Below are positions 45,922 through 57,000 of a stretch of 64,000 nucleotides of DNA, in pieces. Location: NCBI GenBank assembly GCA_015039315.1, contig WIDE01000071.1:65080-129079 (forward strand). Direction: 5' to 3'. The position numbers were made by a program, and so were the translations under genes. The stretch's first letter is position 1. The number at the start of each line of letters is the position of its first letter. The DNA is from Clavulina sp. PMI_390 (Eukaryota > Basidiomycota > Agaricomycetes > Cantharellales > Hydnaceae). The notes beneath the pieces are model-generated. The model was not told the origin of the DNA. It saw only the letters and a list, made by a program, of their open reading frames with translations, and made no database searches.

Positions 45922-48900
45922 ATGCTCATCCTCGCGGGACCGTCGGCGTTGGCTCCATCCAAACGCGATACGCTGCTCGTCAAGGCAAAGGCCCTCGATC
46001 CGGCGCTCGAGTCGCTCGATGCGATCTACTTCCATCTCATCCAGCCCACCTCGCCTGAATCTGAAAAACTGCTGACGTCCGAGGACTCTCGAGAACGCCA
46101 AGTGCTCGATGCTCTCCTCAAATACGGCGACTACAACGCTCTACCTGGGACTACAGGCCTCGTCGAGCACGGAGACGCATCAGTGCTGTATATCACTCCG
46201 CGACCTGGTGCTATTTCCCCTTGGTCTAGCAAGGCCACTGAGATTGCGAATATATGCACTCTTAATGGTGTCGTCGATCGCCTCGAGCGAGGAATCGCAT
46301 ACATCTTCACTTCGAAAACACCCTCTACTCCTCCCTCCGCTGCACTCATTGATACACTCAAGCCTCTCATCCACGATCGAATGACTCAATCCATCCTGAC
46401 CACCCCTCCTACTCCTGAGTCTGTCTTTGGCCGCTCAGAGCCTGCTCCTCTTCGCACCGTTTCCCTGCGTGCCTCTCCCTCTTCTGCTCCTGACATCGCC
46501 GATGCTCGCGAGCGTCTCGCCACTGCTAACAAAACCCTTGGCCTAGCACTCGCGACTGAAGAGATGGACTACCTCGTCAACGCGTTCATCGCCGGCCCCA
46601 ATCCCATCGGCCGCGACCCAACCGACACCGAACTGTTCATGTTCGCCCAAGTCAATTCCGAACATTGCAGGCACAAAATATTCAATGCCCAATGGACAAT
46701 AGACGGTGCAGATCAGGACATGTCGCTCTTCCAGATGATTCGCAATACTGAGAAGATCAGCGGGAAGCATACTATCTCTGCGTATTCGGATAACGCGGCT
46801 GTCCTCGAAGGCTCTCAAGCACTGCGTTTCCAAGCTGCGCCCTCCTCGTCGTCCAATCCTCTTTCATCGCATGCATATGGCGCTACGCAGGAAGACATGC
46901 CCATCCTCGTCAAAGTGGAAACCCACAACCACCCCACCGCCGTGTCACCCTTTCCTGGAGCCGCTACAGGCTCTGGTGGTGAGATCCGCGACGAAGGCGC
47001 AGTCGGACGAGGCTCGAAGCCCAAAGCGGGCCTCACTGGCTTTACCGTCTCGAACTTGCTCATCCCAGGCTACGAGCAGCCCTGGGAAGAGGACTTTGGT
47101 CGTCCCGCGCACATCGCGAGTGCACTTGATATCATGATTGAGGGTCCGCTTGGTGGGAGTGCTTTTAATAATGAGTTTGGACGTCCTGCGCTTGGCGGAT
47201 ACTGGCGCGCCTTCTCTGAGCGGGTACCTAGCGCTGCCCCAGTCTCGTCTACGGCCGCCGCAGCTACCGCAACGGAAGTTCGAGGGTATCACAAGCCTAT
47301 CATGGTCGCTGGCGGTCTAGGCAACGTTCGCCCCATCTTTGCGCTCAAGTCCAAAATTACTGTTGGCGCTAAGCTCATCGTCCTCGGTGGACCAGGCATG
47401 CTCATTGGCCTCGGAGGAGGCGCAGCCTCGTCCCAAGCCTCTGGCTCCTCTTCCGCCGATTTGGACTTTGCTTCGGTGCAGCGCGAGAACCCCGAGATGC
47501 AGCGACGATGTCAACAAGTTATCGATTCGTGCGTTGCGTTGGGTGATGAGGGTGAGGGCAACCCTATTCAGTCCATTCATGATGTGGGAGCTGGTGGGTT
47601 GAGCAATGCCCTCCCTGAGCTCGTGCACGATGCTGGGCTTGGTGCGCGATTCGAACTGCGCGATGTGCTAGTGGATGATCCTTCCATGAGCCCTATGGAG
47701 ATCTGGTGCAACGAGTCGCAGGAGCGGTACGTCCTCGCCATCGCGCCCAATCGTCTCGCGGAGTTCGAGGCAATCGCAAAGAGGGAGCGGTGCCCATACT
47801 CTGTCGTAGGCGAAGCGACGGAGGCTCAAGAGCTCGTGCTCACCGATCGTCTACTCGGGGGAGAACCCATCCATCTCGAGATGTCCACTCTATTCGGCAA
47901 GACGCCCCGCCTGCACCGAAGCGATACGAAACTCGTTCGATCCGTCCCAGCCTTCGACGAGACACTCGAAAGCTACCTCCCCACCTCTTCCTCGCTATCC
48001 GAACGCGTGAGCGAAGCCATCACGCGCGTCCTGCACCTCCCCTCCGTCGGCTCCAAGTCCTTCCTCATCACGATCGGAGACCGCACCGTCACCGGGCTCG
48101 TCACGCGAGACCAGATGGTCGGGCCCTGGCAAGTCCCCGTCTCAGACGTCGCCGTCACGCGCTCGTCATACGGGTTCAAAACTATAACGGGCGAAGCGAT
48201 GGCCATGGGTGAGCGCACGCCCGCCGCGCTACTTTCACCTGCTGCGAGCGCGCGCATGGCTGTGGGTGAGGCGCTCACGAACCTCGCTGCTGCGTCCATC
48301 GAGAGTCTCGAGCGCGTCAAGCTGAGTGCGAACTGGATGTGCGCGGCGAGCTATCCTGGGGAAGGCGCAGCGCTGTATGAGGCTGTCATGGCGGTGGGTA
48401 TGGACCTATGCCCGAAGCTTGGCGTAGGTATCCCTGTGGGGAAGGATTCGATGAGCATGGCGATGAAGTGGAAGGATCGCACGAGTGGAGAGGACAAGCA
48501 AGTCACTGCTCCACTCTCGCTGATTGTCACGGCCTTCGCGGCAGTGCAGAATGTTGAGGAGACCTGGACCCCTCAATTGCGCAGCGACGCAGATATCGGA
48601 GAACCTACGACTTTACTATTCGTTGACCTTGCGGCGGGCAAGCAGCGTCTGGGTGCATCGGCACTCGCTCAAGTATTCAGGACGATCGCCAATGAGGCTC
48701 CCGATGTCATCGATGCTGCAGTCCTCAAGGCATTCTTCAATGGCTGCCAGGCACTCCGCGCCGAGTCAAGTAAGCTAGGAAGGGAGCTCGTCCTCGCGTA
48801 CCACGATCGCTCAGATGGTGGCCTGTTCACGACCCTCGTGGAGATGGCATTTGCTGGACGAACTGGTATCACGGTTGATCTGGCCGGTATCACTTCTGGC

Positions 48901-50070
48901 AGCCCGCTCGCTGCACTCTTCAATGAGGAACTCGGCGCTGTTTTGCAGGTTCGGACATCAGATATTGACCTGGTGAAATCCATACTGGCGAACGGCGGCT
49001 TCCCTGCAGGAGACATTTATCTCCTCGGCAATCTCCTCGGCGGTGAAACGGTTACCTTCTGGCACAAGGACAAGTCTACTCCATTCTTCACCTCCACTCG
49101 CGCCGAGCTTCAAGCAGCTTGGAGCGAGACTTCATTCCGTATTCAGTCCCTTCGTGACGATCCTCAGGCTGCCAAAGAAGAATTCGAATCCATCTCTACA
49201 CCTCAACGCGGACTGTTCTACGAACTCCCATTCACTCTTCGACCCAGCTCATTCCCGTCAGATGCCAACAGTCCGCGTGTCGCCATTCTTCGAGAGCAAG
49301 GCGTGAATGGTCATGTGGAGATGGCATGGGCCTTCACCGCCGCGGGATTCACTGCTGTCGATGTGCACATGTCCGACATTCTCTCAGGCCGTGTCTCTCT
49401 CTCATCCTTCCGCGGGCTCGCTGCATGCGGTGGCTTCTCATACGGCGATGTTTTGGGTGCTGGTAACGGCTGGGCCAAATCGATTCTCCTCCATGCCGAG
49501 ACACGCGCGCAGTTCGAGGCGTTCTTTGCTCGACCAGATACGTTCACGCTTGCTGTGTGCAATGGATGCCAACTTGTGTCACACCTGCGAAGCATCATAC
49601 CTGGCGCCGCTTCGTGGCCCGAGATGAAGCAGAATCGCTCGCAGCGGTTTGAAGCGCGCGTGTCAATGGTGGAGGTTGTTCCTAGCGCATCCACTAGCAA
49701 GTCTGTCTTCTTACGCAGTATGGGTGGTGCAAAGCTACCTGTACCCATCGCCCACGGGGAAGGTCGAGCATTCTGGGACGAATCTGCGCGCCATGACACG
49801 TTCCGTAACGAGAACTTGTTGGCCGTGAGGTATATCGATGGTACGGCCGCGCCTGCTACTACATACCCGTTCAATCCAAATGGCAGCCCCGACGCGCTCG
49901 CCGGCTTCCAGACGCCGGATGGTAGGATTCTCGCACTCATGCCCCACCCCGAGCGTGCCGTGACGAGGGAGAGCAACAGTTGGTATCCCAAGGAGTCTGC
50001 CGAATGGGATGGATCTGCCCCATGGTTCGAACTATTTAGAAGCGCAAGGGAATGGTGCAATAGTATGTAA
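45922..50070 (+). CDS. ADE6: Phosphoribosylformylglycinamidine (FGAM) synthase
   Basis: A single uninterrupted exon of 1382 residues, the usual length for the eukaryotic fused enzyme. It catalyses FGAR + glutamine + ATP to FGAM, the fourth step of de novo purine synthesis, in the cytosol. A PurS-like N-terminus and linker precede the FGAR-binding region (FAQVNSEHCRHKIFNA, HNHPTAVSPFPGAATGSGGE), two PurM-like ATPase halves (SIHDVGAGGLSNALPE; GIPVGKDSMSM; YHDRSDGGLFTTLVEMAF) and a C-terminal glutamine amidotransferase (ILREQGVNGHVEMA, CGGFSYGDVLGAGNGWAKS, nucleophile Cys about residue 1213 in AVCNGCQ, His in MPHPERAV). All catalytic motifs are intact. The symbol follows budding yeast ADE6. Confidence 0.97.
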   Translation: MLILAGPSALAPSKRDTLLVKAKALDPALESLDAIYFHLIQPTSPESEKLLTSEDSRERQVLDALLKYGDYNALPGTTGLVEHGDASVLYITPRPGAISPWSSKATEIANICTLNGVVDRLERGIAYIFTSKTPSTPPSAALIDTLKPLIHDRMTQSILTTPPTPESVFGRSEPAPLRTVSLRASPSSAPDIADARERLATANKTLGLALATEEMDYLVNAFIAGPNPIGRDPTDTELFMFAQVNSEHCRHKIFNAQWTIDGADQDMSLFQMIRNTEKISGKHTISAYSDNAAVLEGSQALRFQAAPSSSSNPLSSHAYGATQEDMPILVKVETHNHPTAVSPFPGAATGSGGEIRDEGAVGRGSKPKAGLTGFTVSNLLIPGYEQPWEEDFGRPAHIASALDIMIEGPLGGSAFNNEFGRPALGGYWRAFSERVPSAAPVSSTAAAATATEVRGYHKPIMVAGGLGNVRPIFALKSKITVGAKLIVLGGPGMLIGLGGGAASSQASGSSSADLDFASVQRENPEMQRRCQQVIDSCVALGDEGEGNPIQSIHDVGAGGLSNALPELVHDAGLGARFELRDVLVDDPSMSPMEIWCNESQERYVLAIAPNRLAEFEAIAKRERCPYSVVGEATEAQELVLTDRLLGGEPIHLEMSTLFGKTPRLHRSDTKLVRSVPAFDETLESYLPTSSSLSERVSEAITRVLHLPSVGSKSFLITIGDRTVTGLVTRDQMVGPWQVPVSDVAVTRSSYGFKTITGEAMAMGERTPAALLSPAASARMAVGEALTNLAAASIESLERVKLSANWMCAASYPGEGAALYEAVMAVGMDLCPKLGVGIPVGKDSMSMAMKWKDRTSGEDKQVTAPLSLIVTAFAAVQNVEETWTPQLRSDADIGEPTTLLFVDLAAGKQRLGASALAQVFRTIANEAPDVIDAAVLKAFFNGCQALRAESSKLGRELVLAYHDRSDGGLFTTLVEMAFAGRTGITVDLAGITSGSPLAALFNEELGAVLQVRTSDIDLVKSILANGGFPAGDIYLLGNLLGGETVTFWHKDKSTPFFTSTRAELQAAWSETSFRIQSLRDDPQAAKEEFESISTPQRGLFYELPFTLRPSSFPSDANSPRVAILREQGVNGHVEMAWAFTAAGFTAVDVHMSDILSGRVSLSSFRGLAACGGFSYGDVLGAGNGWAKSILLHAETRAQFEAFFARPDTFTLAVCNGCQLVSHLRSIIPGAASWPEMKQNRSQRFEARVSMVEVVPSASTSKSVFLRSMGGAKLPVPIAHGEGRAFWDESARHDTFRNENLLAVRYIDGTAAPATTYPFNPNGSPDALAGFQTPDGRILALMPHPERAVTRESNSWYPKESAEWDGSAPWFELFRSAREWCNSM

Positions 50071-50362
50071 CAAAAAGTTCTCATGTAATAAAATGTCTAC
50101 TAGACTGTCGACCTAGAAAAAATCAAGGGATGATATGCTTTTGTGAGTTGGTTTAAGGACTAAGAGCCTAGGGTCTTCCATCGACTAATCTCTGAAGGGG
50201 CCGATTGATCGAGGCATACCTTGTCCGCCTAACTCCTACCGTCGCATATTTATCTCTTTTATGAGGGGATGGTGCAACAGTCTAATAATACATATGGGCT
50301 TGATTGGAAGCGAACACTGCGCAAACCTCCGAGATTTTAATTAGGTACAATTTCCCCTTTCT
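50071..50362. other. Convergent 3' spacer
   Basis: This 292-bp stretch between the converging FGAM synthase and F-box genes shows no coding sequence or repeat. Confidence 0.4.
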
Positions 50363-51322
50363 CTAGGGACACTGGTCCGCCCAACTATCCCGCAGCGGTA
50401 TTCCACCGCAAATTTCTAGCAGGCTTTCCCGATTTCCTATAGACTCTCCCATTTCTTGCTCAAAAACGGGTTCGCTCAGGGGAAGTACCACCTGTCGAGC
50501 AAACTGACAGAACTCCAAATCCCCTTCGAATTCCGCGGAGATTTTCACTGTCCCACTATACCAGCATAATGCAGGGAAGTATAAAGTAGGCGAGGTCCAT
50601 TGACGATTTTCTCTTGCTTTCGTATGCCAGCGTCGAATGAGGGGCCAAAATTGCGACTGGGGTTCGGAATGTGAGTGGTTAATTATATTGAAATGCATCA
50701 GGGAGGGCAGAGCGGAAATAGCATCTAGCAATCCTTTATTGATACCTTCGGACAGACTGAGGAATTGCAACGTGGGATGATTGCAAAAGAACCTCGCGAT
50801 ACTGAGCTCATTCTTCTCAATTATTCCAGGGTATCCGTCTATTGAAAGTATCTGGAGACTAGGGAAAGAAACCGAATTTAAGGGAAGGGATAGTAGAGCG
50901 GGAAAGCCGGCTCTACTGATAAGTGCCTTCCGAGGTCGATATGTCAACTCGAGAGCCACCAGCTGAGCAGCGCGGAAGGTGTCAAGCAAGGAAAAGTTAA
51001 ATTCTCCATGTAGACTGAGCCGGCGAAGAGACGGCAGGCCTGGGAGTGAAAAGGTCATGGGTTGGAGCAGCTTCAGGTCGAATGCGTCCCATGTCCACTC
51101 TTCCAGCAGGTGGCTGTAGGCCACAGTATCCAAAATATCCTGCGGTATTACGGTTCCGGAGACCTCCAGAACACGGAGCATTGTGTCAGGGGATATTTTG
51201 AGGAAAACGGGGTCCCCTAAGTAGGCAAAATCGAGTCGGAGATCCCGCAAATCTACCAAAGAACTCAAGTCGGCGACTATGGGTTCTCCGCTCGTGGACT
51301 TGTGGTTGAGGACTGATCTGCA
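50363..51322 (-). CDS. F-box/LRR-like protein, subfamily E member 1, N-terminus lost in gap
   Basis: The frame is open from the gap edge (reading CRSVLNHKSTSGEP, then VADLSSLVDLRDLRLDF) to a stop at 50363. It matches the leucine-rich and C-terminal half of the gene at 52293-53723: SISPDT/TISPNT, HLLEEWTW/HSLEEITW, PSLRRLSLHGEF/LCLRRLVLHGKI, LQFLSLSEGI/LQFVSLSEHI. The F-box itself is not visible; by comparison about 180 residues are missing, which fits inside the 782-bp gap. Like its sister it lacks the DWD tail, ending LRDSWADQCP. Partial because of the gap, not necessarily broken. Confidence 0.75.
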   Translation of the reverse strand, partial: CRSVLNHKSTSGEPIVADLSSLVDLRDLRLDFAYLGDPVFLKISPDTMLRVLEVSGTVIPQDILDTVAYSHLLEEWTWDAFDLKLLQPMTFSLPGLPSLRRLSLHGEFNFSLLDTFRAAQLVALELTYRPRKALISRAGFPALLSLPLNSVSFPSLQILSIDGYPGIIEKNELSIARFFCNHPTLQFLSLSEGINKGLLDAISALPSLMHFNIINHSHSEPQSQFWPLIRRWHTKARENRQWTSPTLYFPALCWYSGTVKISAEFEGDLEFCQFARQVVLPLSEPVFEQEMGESIGNRESLLEICGGIPLRDSWADQCP

Positions 51323-52104
51323 NNNNNNNNNNNNNNNNNNNNNNNNNNNNNNNNNNNNNNNNNNNNNNNNNNNNNNNNNNNNNNNNNNNNNNNNNNNNNN
51401 NNNNNNNNNNNNNNNNNNNNNNNNNNNNNNNNNNNNNNNNNNNNNNNNNNNNNNNNNNNNNNNNNNNNNNNNNNNNNNNNNNNNNNNNNNNNNNNNNNNN
51501 NNNNNNNNNNNNNNNNNNNNNNNNNNNNNNNNNNNNNNNNNNNNNNNNNNNNNNNNNNNNNNNNNNNNNNNNNNNNNNNNNNNNNNNNNNNNNNNNNNNN
51601 NNNNNNNNNNNNNNNNNNNNNNNNNNNNNNNNNNNNNNNNNNNNNNNNNNNNNNNNNNNNNNNNNNNNNNNNNNNNNNNNNNNNNNNNNNNNNNNNNNNN
51701 NNNNNNNNNNNNNNNNNNNNNNNNNNNNNNNNNNNNNNNNNNNNNNNNNNNNNNNNNNNNNNNNNNNNNNNNNNNNNNNNNNNNNNNNNNNNNNNNNNNN
51801 NNNNNNNNNNNNNNNNNNNNNNNNNNNNNNNNNNNNNNNNNNNNNNNNNNNNNNNNNNNNNNNNNNNNNNNNNNNNNNNNNNNNNNNNNNNNNNNNNNNN
51901 NNNNNNNNNNNNNNNNNNNNNNNNNNNNNNNNNNNNNNNNNNNNNNNNNNNNNNNNNNNNNNNNNNNNNNNNNNNNNNNNNNNNNNNNNNNNNNNNNNNN
52001 NNNNNNNNNNNNNNNNNNNNNNNNNNNNNNNNNNNNNNNNNNNNNNNNNNNNNNNNNNNNNNNNNNNNNNNNNNNNNNNNNNNNNNNNNNNNNNNNNNNN
52101 NNNN
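51323..52104. other. Assembly gap (782 N)
   Basis: The run of N interrupts the 5' part of the F-box gene to its left. Any open frame drawn through it is an artefact. Confidence 0.99.
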
Positions 52105-52292
52105 CCTCTCTTTCTGCCGCCCGTCTTATTCCCTAGAGTCCTTTCAGCTCGTAATCAAAGGGTACGGAGACCTTGTATAGAAGTTCAACCCTCGACTATC
52201 TCACAAGTTTGAATTGTAAATCTCTCCAAAGTGCGAAGCTTCTCCACCGTATCAAGAACCCCCTCTAACACGTAGAGAGACCAGCTTAGATA

Positions 52293-53723
52293 TCATGTTC
52301 CAGCGGAAATGCGGCTCGCCAACGTGGCGAGCAATGTATCCCAATAGGGAACGTCCTCTTGCTGCTTAAACACCTGTTTGTGCAGCACGACCTGTTGGGC
52401 AAATCTACAAAGCGCCGGTTCCTTGCTGAGCTCCTCAGAATACCACAGATCTGGAAGGTAAACTCCAGGAAGGTGGAGCGTGGGTGGCTTCCACCTTGGA
52501 TTGGCTGTTGCCTTTGTGTACCACTGACGGATGAGGGGTAACGGGTGCGTGCTAATTTCTTGATCATTCCTCGCACTGACGTGGGCAAGAGAGGGTAAAG
52601 CGCAAAGCGCCTCCGCAAGTGGCTCAGTGATGTGCTCGGACAGACTCACGAACTGCAAGGTGGAATGGGCGGCAAGGAAGTTGGCAATACTCGCCTCATG
52701 ATTGCGAATCATGCGACGATATCCGTCGATATAAACGACTCGAAGATCGGGGAAGTGCACTGACTTCAATGGGGGGAGCGCAGGTGTAGGAATCTTGAAC
52801 TTATTCAGCCCTTGATAGATCATCTCAAGAACCACGAGCTGAGGAGCATGAAAATGATTTAGCATGGAGAGTGGAATTTTTCCGTGCAGAACAAGTCGGC
52901 GGAGACACAGCATGCTGGGAAGTAATCTCTCGATGGGTTGCAATGCAACACTGTTTAACACTACCCACGTTATCTCCTCCAGAGAGTGGCTGAGAGCAAG
53001 GATGTCTACTATATCTTCTGAGACCACTGATTGCGAAGCTTCTAGACAGCGGAGCGCTGTGTTAGGAGAGATCGTGAGGTGTCCAGGGAAATTTATATCC
53101 AAGAGATCGAGCCGAAGCTCGCGCAGCCCTGGTGATGCGGTGAGATCTACGCTGATGGGTTGGATGGACATGGAATTAGAGGGGTCTGTGATCACAGACA
53201 ACGATTGTAAATTAGGGAGAGGCACGTCGCTTATGCAGTTCAGCAATTGAGCTGCAAGCGTCTGATGAGTATGGATGGTGATGATCTTGCAGCGCGGAAG
53301 CGCCAGCTGAGCTGCACTGATCAATGCAGCACTGCTGTCCTTCGTCCTTGAGTCGGCAAAGCGTGATACTAGCGAGGGGGTCGTGACAAGAAGGGAGAGC
53401 AAGGAGTTCCCTGAGCGATCAAGCTCTTCCAAGAACAGATCCCTTGCGAATCCGTGTCTTCCCTGTCGGATCATGATAACAGTCCACAGAACCTGATTGG
53501 AAATAACGACATCGCGCCATCGCGTGCATACGGCGGCGAGGCTGAGTCGAGCCCGTCTTAACATTTCCATGTTAGTGACACCGAACTTATGAGTAGATGT
53601 CGTGCCACAGTTTCGCAGAACTGACACGAAGATGTGGACAAGTAGTTCAGGGAGAAGGGACACAGAGCGGTTCTGCCAATTACGGGACCGCAGTCGATCG
53701 AATTCCGTGATCGATTCCTCCAT
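52293..53723 (-). CDS. F-box/LRR-like protein, subfamily E member 2
   Basis: An intact single-exon gene of 476 residues starts at ATG 53723. The F-box (SVSLLPELLVHIFVSVLRN; AVCTRWRDVVISNQVLW) lies near the N-terminus. The leucine-rich region includes PLPNLQSLSVIT, GLRELRLDLL and CLRRLVLHGKI. The C-terminus (CRFAQQVVLHKQ, VPYWDTLLATL) differs from the DWD tail of subfamilies A to D. Its partner is the gap-truncated gene at 50363-51322 in the same orientation. Its stop lies 188 bp from the gap. Inferred role: SCF substrate adaptor. Confidence 0.85.
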   Translation of the reverse strand: MEESITEFDRLRSRNWQNRSVSLLPELLVHIFVSVLRNCGTTSTHKFGVTNMEMLRRARLSLAAVCTRWRDVVISNQVLWTVIMIRQGRHGFARDLFLEELDRSGNSLLSLLVTTPSLVSRFADSRTKDSSAALISAAQLALPRCKIITIHTHQTLAAQLLNCISDVPLPNLQSLSVITDPSNSMSIQPISVDLTASPGLRELRLDLLDINFPGHLTISPNTALRCLEASQSVVSEDIVDILALSHSLEEITWVVLNSVALQPIERLLPSMLCLRRLVLHGKIPLSMLNHFHAPQLVVLEMIYQGLNKFKIPTPALPPLKSVHFPDLRVVYIDGYRRMIRNHEASIANFLAAHSTLQFVSLSEHITEPLAEALCALPSLAHVSARNDQEISTHPLPLIRQWYTKATANPRWKPPTLHLPGVYLPDLWYSEELSKEPALCRFAQQVVLHKQVFKQQEDVPYWDTLLATLASRISAGT

Positions 53724-54020
53724 ATATTAGGAATTTTGAGGTCGAGGTCGTGGGTCTTGTATTTGAGATTATCAGTTGATGGACTGAGCAGAGGCAGGCA
53801 AACTTGGCTAAGGACCGGTGGCGCCAACACCATCAAACAAAGTGGATATTGCCGACTGCCAATGTGATTACCACCCCTGAAGGAAAAAATGGATACGGTA
53901 CGATACATAGATGAATAATAGTCACGAAATCGAGCAAGAGAATCTAGCCAACGAAAGCAGCAAAAAGACAAAATGTCGGCCCATAGGAGGGCGAAATTTA
54001 ACAAATATGGTATTGCCTGA
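53724..54020. other. Spacer between F-box gene and VPS8
   Basis: No coding sequence is supported here. It was checked for a continuation of the VPS8 C-terminal RING and none was found in the minus-strand frames. Confidence 0.45.
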
Positions 54021-57000
54021 TTAGCGGTCAACTCCGACCAGCTTCCCACCGTCGACACGCACTCGCATCCCCCGGCGTCGTGCGGCAGAATACTCTGCCA
54101 CATCCTGGAACAAGTCTTGCTCCGCTAAGCGTTTCGTGATAAGGAGCACATCCTCCTCTGCGCGATACGACTCAAGCATCCCACCCAGGATAAGACGGAA
54201 TTCCGTATACATTGTCTTCCGCCCATATTTTGCACTCGAGGAGGCGTCGACTAACCGCTTGAACAGACGAGGGAAGGAGAGAGCTTTGGAGGACGATTGT
54301 TGGACAAGACTTGAGAAAGTGTCTTGCACTAGCAAGCGCAAGCGCTCTAGCGGGGTCATTCCAGATGCGTCGGTGGATTTCATCGCGTTCGTTATCGTGC
54401 TACGTTCACCTATCGCGCCAGCATCGACAAGGACACTCGAGACCGCTTGAACAGCAGAGATCTGGCTACTGAGCAACCGGAACCACATGTCGTCTGCAGA
54501 TAGTGCGAGAGCAGGTGCTGATGCAGAAGAGCGCTCAGAGCAAATCTTGATAAGCATACGGCCGAGTGTCCCCAGTCGTTCAATCACGGACCACGCTTCT
54601 GCGCTCCCTTCAGCAGTAGAAGCCGTGAGAGCAGAGGCCAAAAGGGCGGATTGCGCCTGGATAATATCGTCACCCTTCACGAAAACATTCTCAACATCGT
54701 TCTTCGCGTTCAGGGCCCACACAACGGCATCGAAGACCGAGGCAGCTTCACATTCGCCGATGACATCATCGAGGTCGAAGTAGTCGTGGGGAAGAGCGCT
54801 GAGGGTTGCTTGGACTTGAGAGGGATCGTTCTCGCATAATAGAGTGACAAATCGAGTGCGGGACGTAGGAGAGAGGTTGGAGGAAGGAACGTTGAGGGAG
54901 GGAAGGGGAGTAGACGAGTCCTCCAAGGTGGTGAGGGGACCCTTGATCAAGCACCAGAGGTAGCCAAGCTCTTTGGATGTGGACAACAGTCTCAAGACCG
55001 CGATCGCATCGTCATGGAGCGCGGGGAGGCGTCGATCCATGAGAATGGCCGTCCGCGTCACGTCCGCTTCCAGTAATGAGGTTAGAGACTCCTCCATGAT
55101 ATCCATTAGGTCATCTGGAACAGATCCTGGTCGTTTGAAGCGTGAGAGCACGCCCTCAATCCCGCTAAAGAGCTCGTCGACTGGCAGCTCGTCATCACGA
55201 AGGTACATCGTGACAAGTGGAGCCCATCGTTGCTCCTGCAGGTTGAACGTGCGCAATATCCTATAGAATTCTGCCTCCTCAAAGCTCTTGAGCAGCGCAG
55301 CATCGTCGCGAAGTGGGTATGCCGAGAGTAGGATCTCCGCTGCAAGCTGTCGGTCTTCGCGAGTGCTCTGATCCTTATCAGAGGCGAGACCAAGAAGAAT
55401 GGAGCGCACGTCTTTTGATGGAAGACGAATGAACTGTGGGTACTTGGGGACATTGCGTGCCACAAAGATACGTAAGAAGGTGATGTCGGTGGAAGAAAGG
55501 TCAACAGCCTTCATGAGCTCGAGGAGGGAGCCAATGATTTTCTGCCGCGAGATAGAGCTATCCGATTCGTTGAGGAACGAATCTTCGAATGCCTGATCAA
55601 GGCAGTGGAGAGCAGCCTCAGCATCGAACCGGACCAGGAGGCGGAGGTATGGGAATGTATGCTCAGGCCCATTCTCTTCGTCAGCCGTAGCGATGAGCTT
55701 CCCTTGCCAGATGCTTGACTGCCCTCGGAAGAGGAACGAGTATATATCTGACTTGGCTTGGAACGCTTCATCCTCTGGCATTGGTTCCTGACTCGGATGG
55801 ATCAGCCCAGATAGGACATCGCCCAGGTAAGAGTAGACCTTGTACGCATTCGGGACAAGCCGCTCAACCGCTAACCGATCCAGGTGTGCCTGGGACTCGT
55901 CCACTGTCCGAGCAGGCTTCTGCGTCCTCGACTGGCGTATCTTCCTCAGCAGACCGAGTAGTTCCACCAATGGAGAGACATAGTCCCGCAAAGCACGAGT
56001 GTACACATAAATGAGCGCATCGTACAGATCGTGCTTCTGACAGAGCGCGATAACCTGGTTGATATCCAAACAGGATGGATCGATGTGCCAGATGATCTGC
56101 TCCGCCATTTCAAACGCCCCGCGCTCGTCATGGTATGCGACCAGCCGTTGGGACACTCGTGGTGGTATCGTGCGCAGGTCGCCTGATAATATGGCAGATT
56201 GGAGCTGAGTAAGGTATATCCCCGCTATCCCATGCTCATCGTACATATCGAAGAGCTCCTCAAAAACGAAATCATAGTCGTCCATCGCCGCACATGCACG
56301 GAGGGTAGTAAGAACGAGCCCCTCGAAGAGATCTGTTCTGTCAACACCCCGCCCATCGAGGCTGTAATGGGTATCGTCCGTCATGCGATCATCAGAGAAA
56401 GCGTAATTCGCGGATGCAGTCATCAGCTCGCGCAGCTTTTGGCCAACGACAACTTGCATCTCGGAATGAGAGATCGGAAGGCCAGCCTTGTTGCCAAGAG
56501 CCTGGCCAGTGTAGTACGTCCGAGTCAGGTCGATTGCGCCAAGGAAGTCTCCTCGCTCAACATGCATGAGAATACGATCCGCCCAGGATATAAGGGTTCC
56601 TACTTGGATAGAGTCACTCCCCTATCATGACACGAATATATTATTAGCAAGCAATCCAGAGAAGCAAAGTGATCAAGGGACTCACGAGAACAAAGATCTT
56701 CCCTTTGTAGACATTGACGCTGACAGCCAGGCTATCCCCAGGGTCGGAAATTGCTGGTGGCCGAAGGGGCGCGCCGGCATAGTGTGACAGCGACGAAGCA
56801 AAATTTGTTGCCTTGCAAGGAGCGGAGTCGACGAGCTTCAAAGTATTGAGATCATAGACCGAGAAGTGCGTGGTGGTTACAACGAGTAATTGCTAGCAGA
56901 CAAAGAAAGAAGAAAGTTAGTGAGTGGCCTAATCCGTAATGATGGACAACAAACCTCATCGTTGAGCCACTGTAGCGCCATCACATCGCTCTCAGCAATC

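Noticed and set aside
51279..52136. Open frame spanning the run of N
   Set aside because: It exists only because N is not read as a stop.
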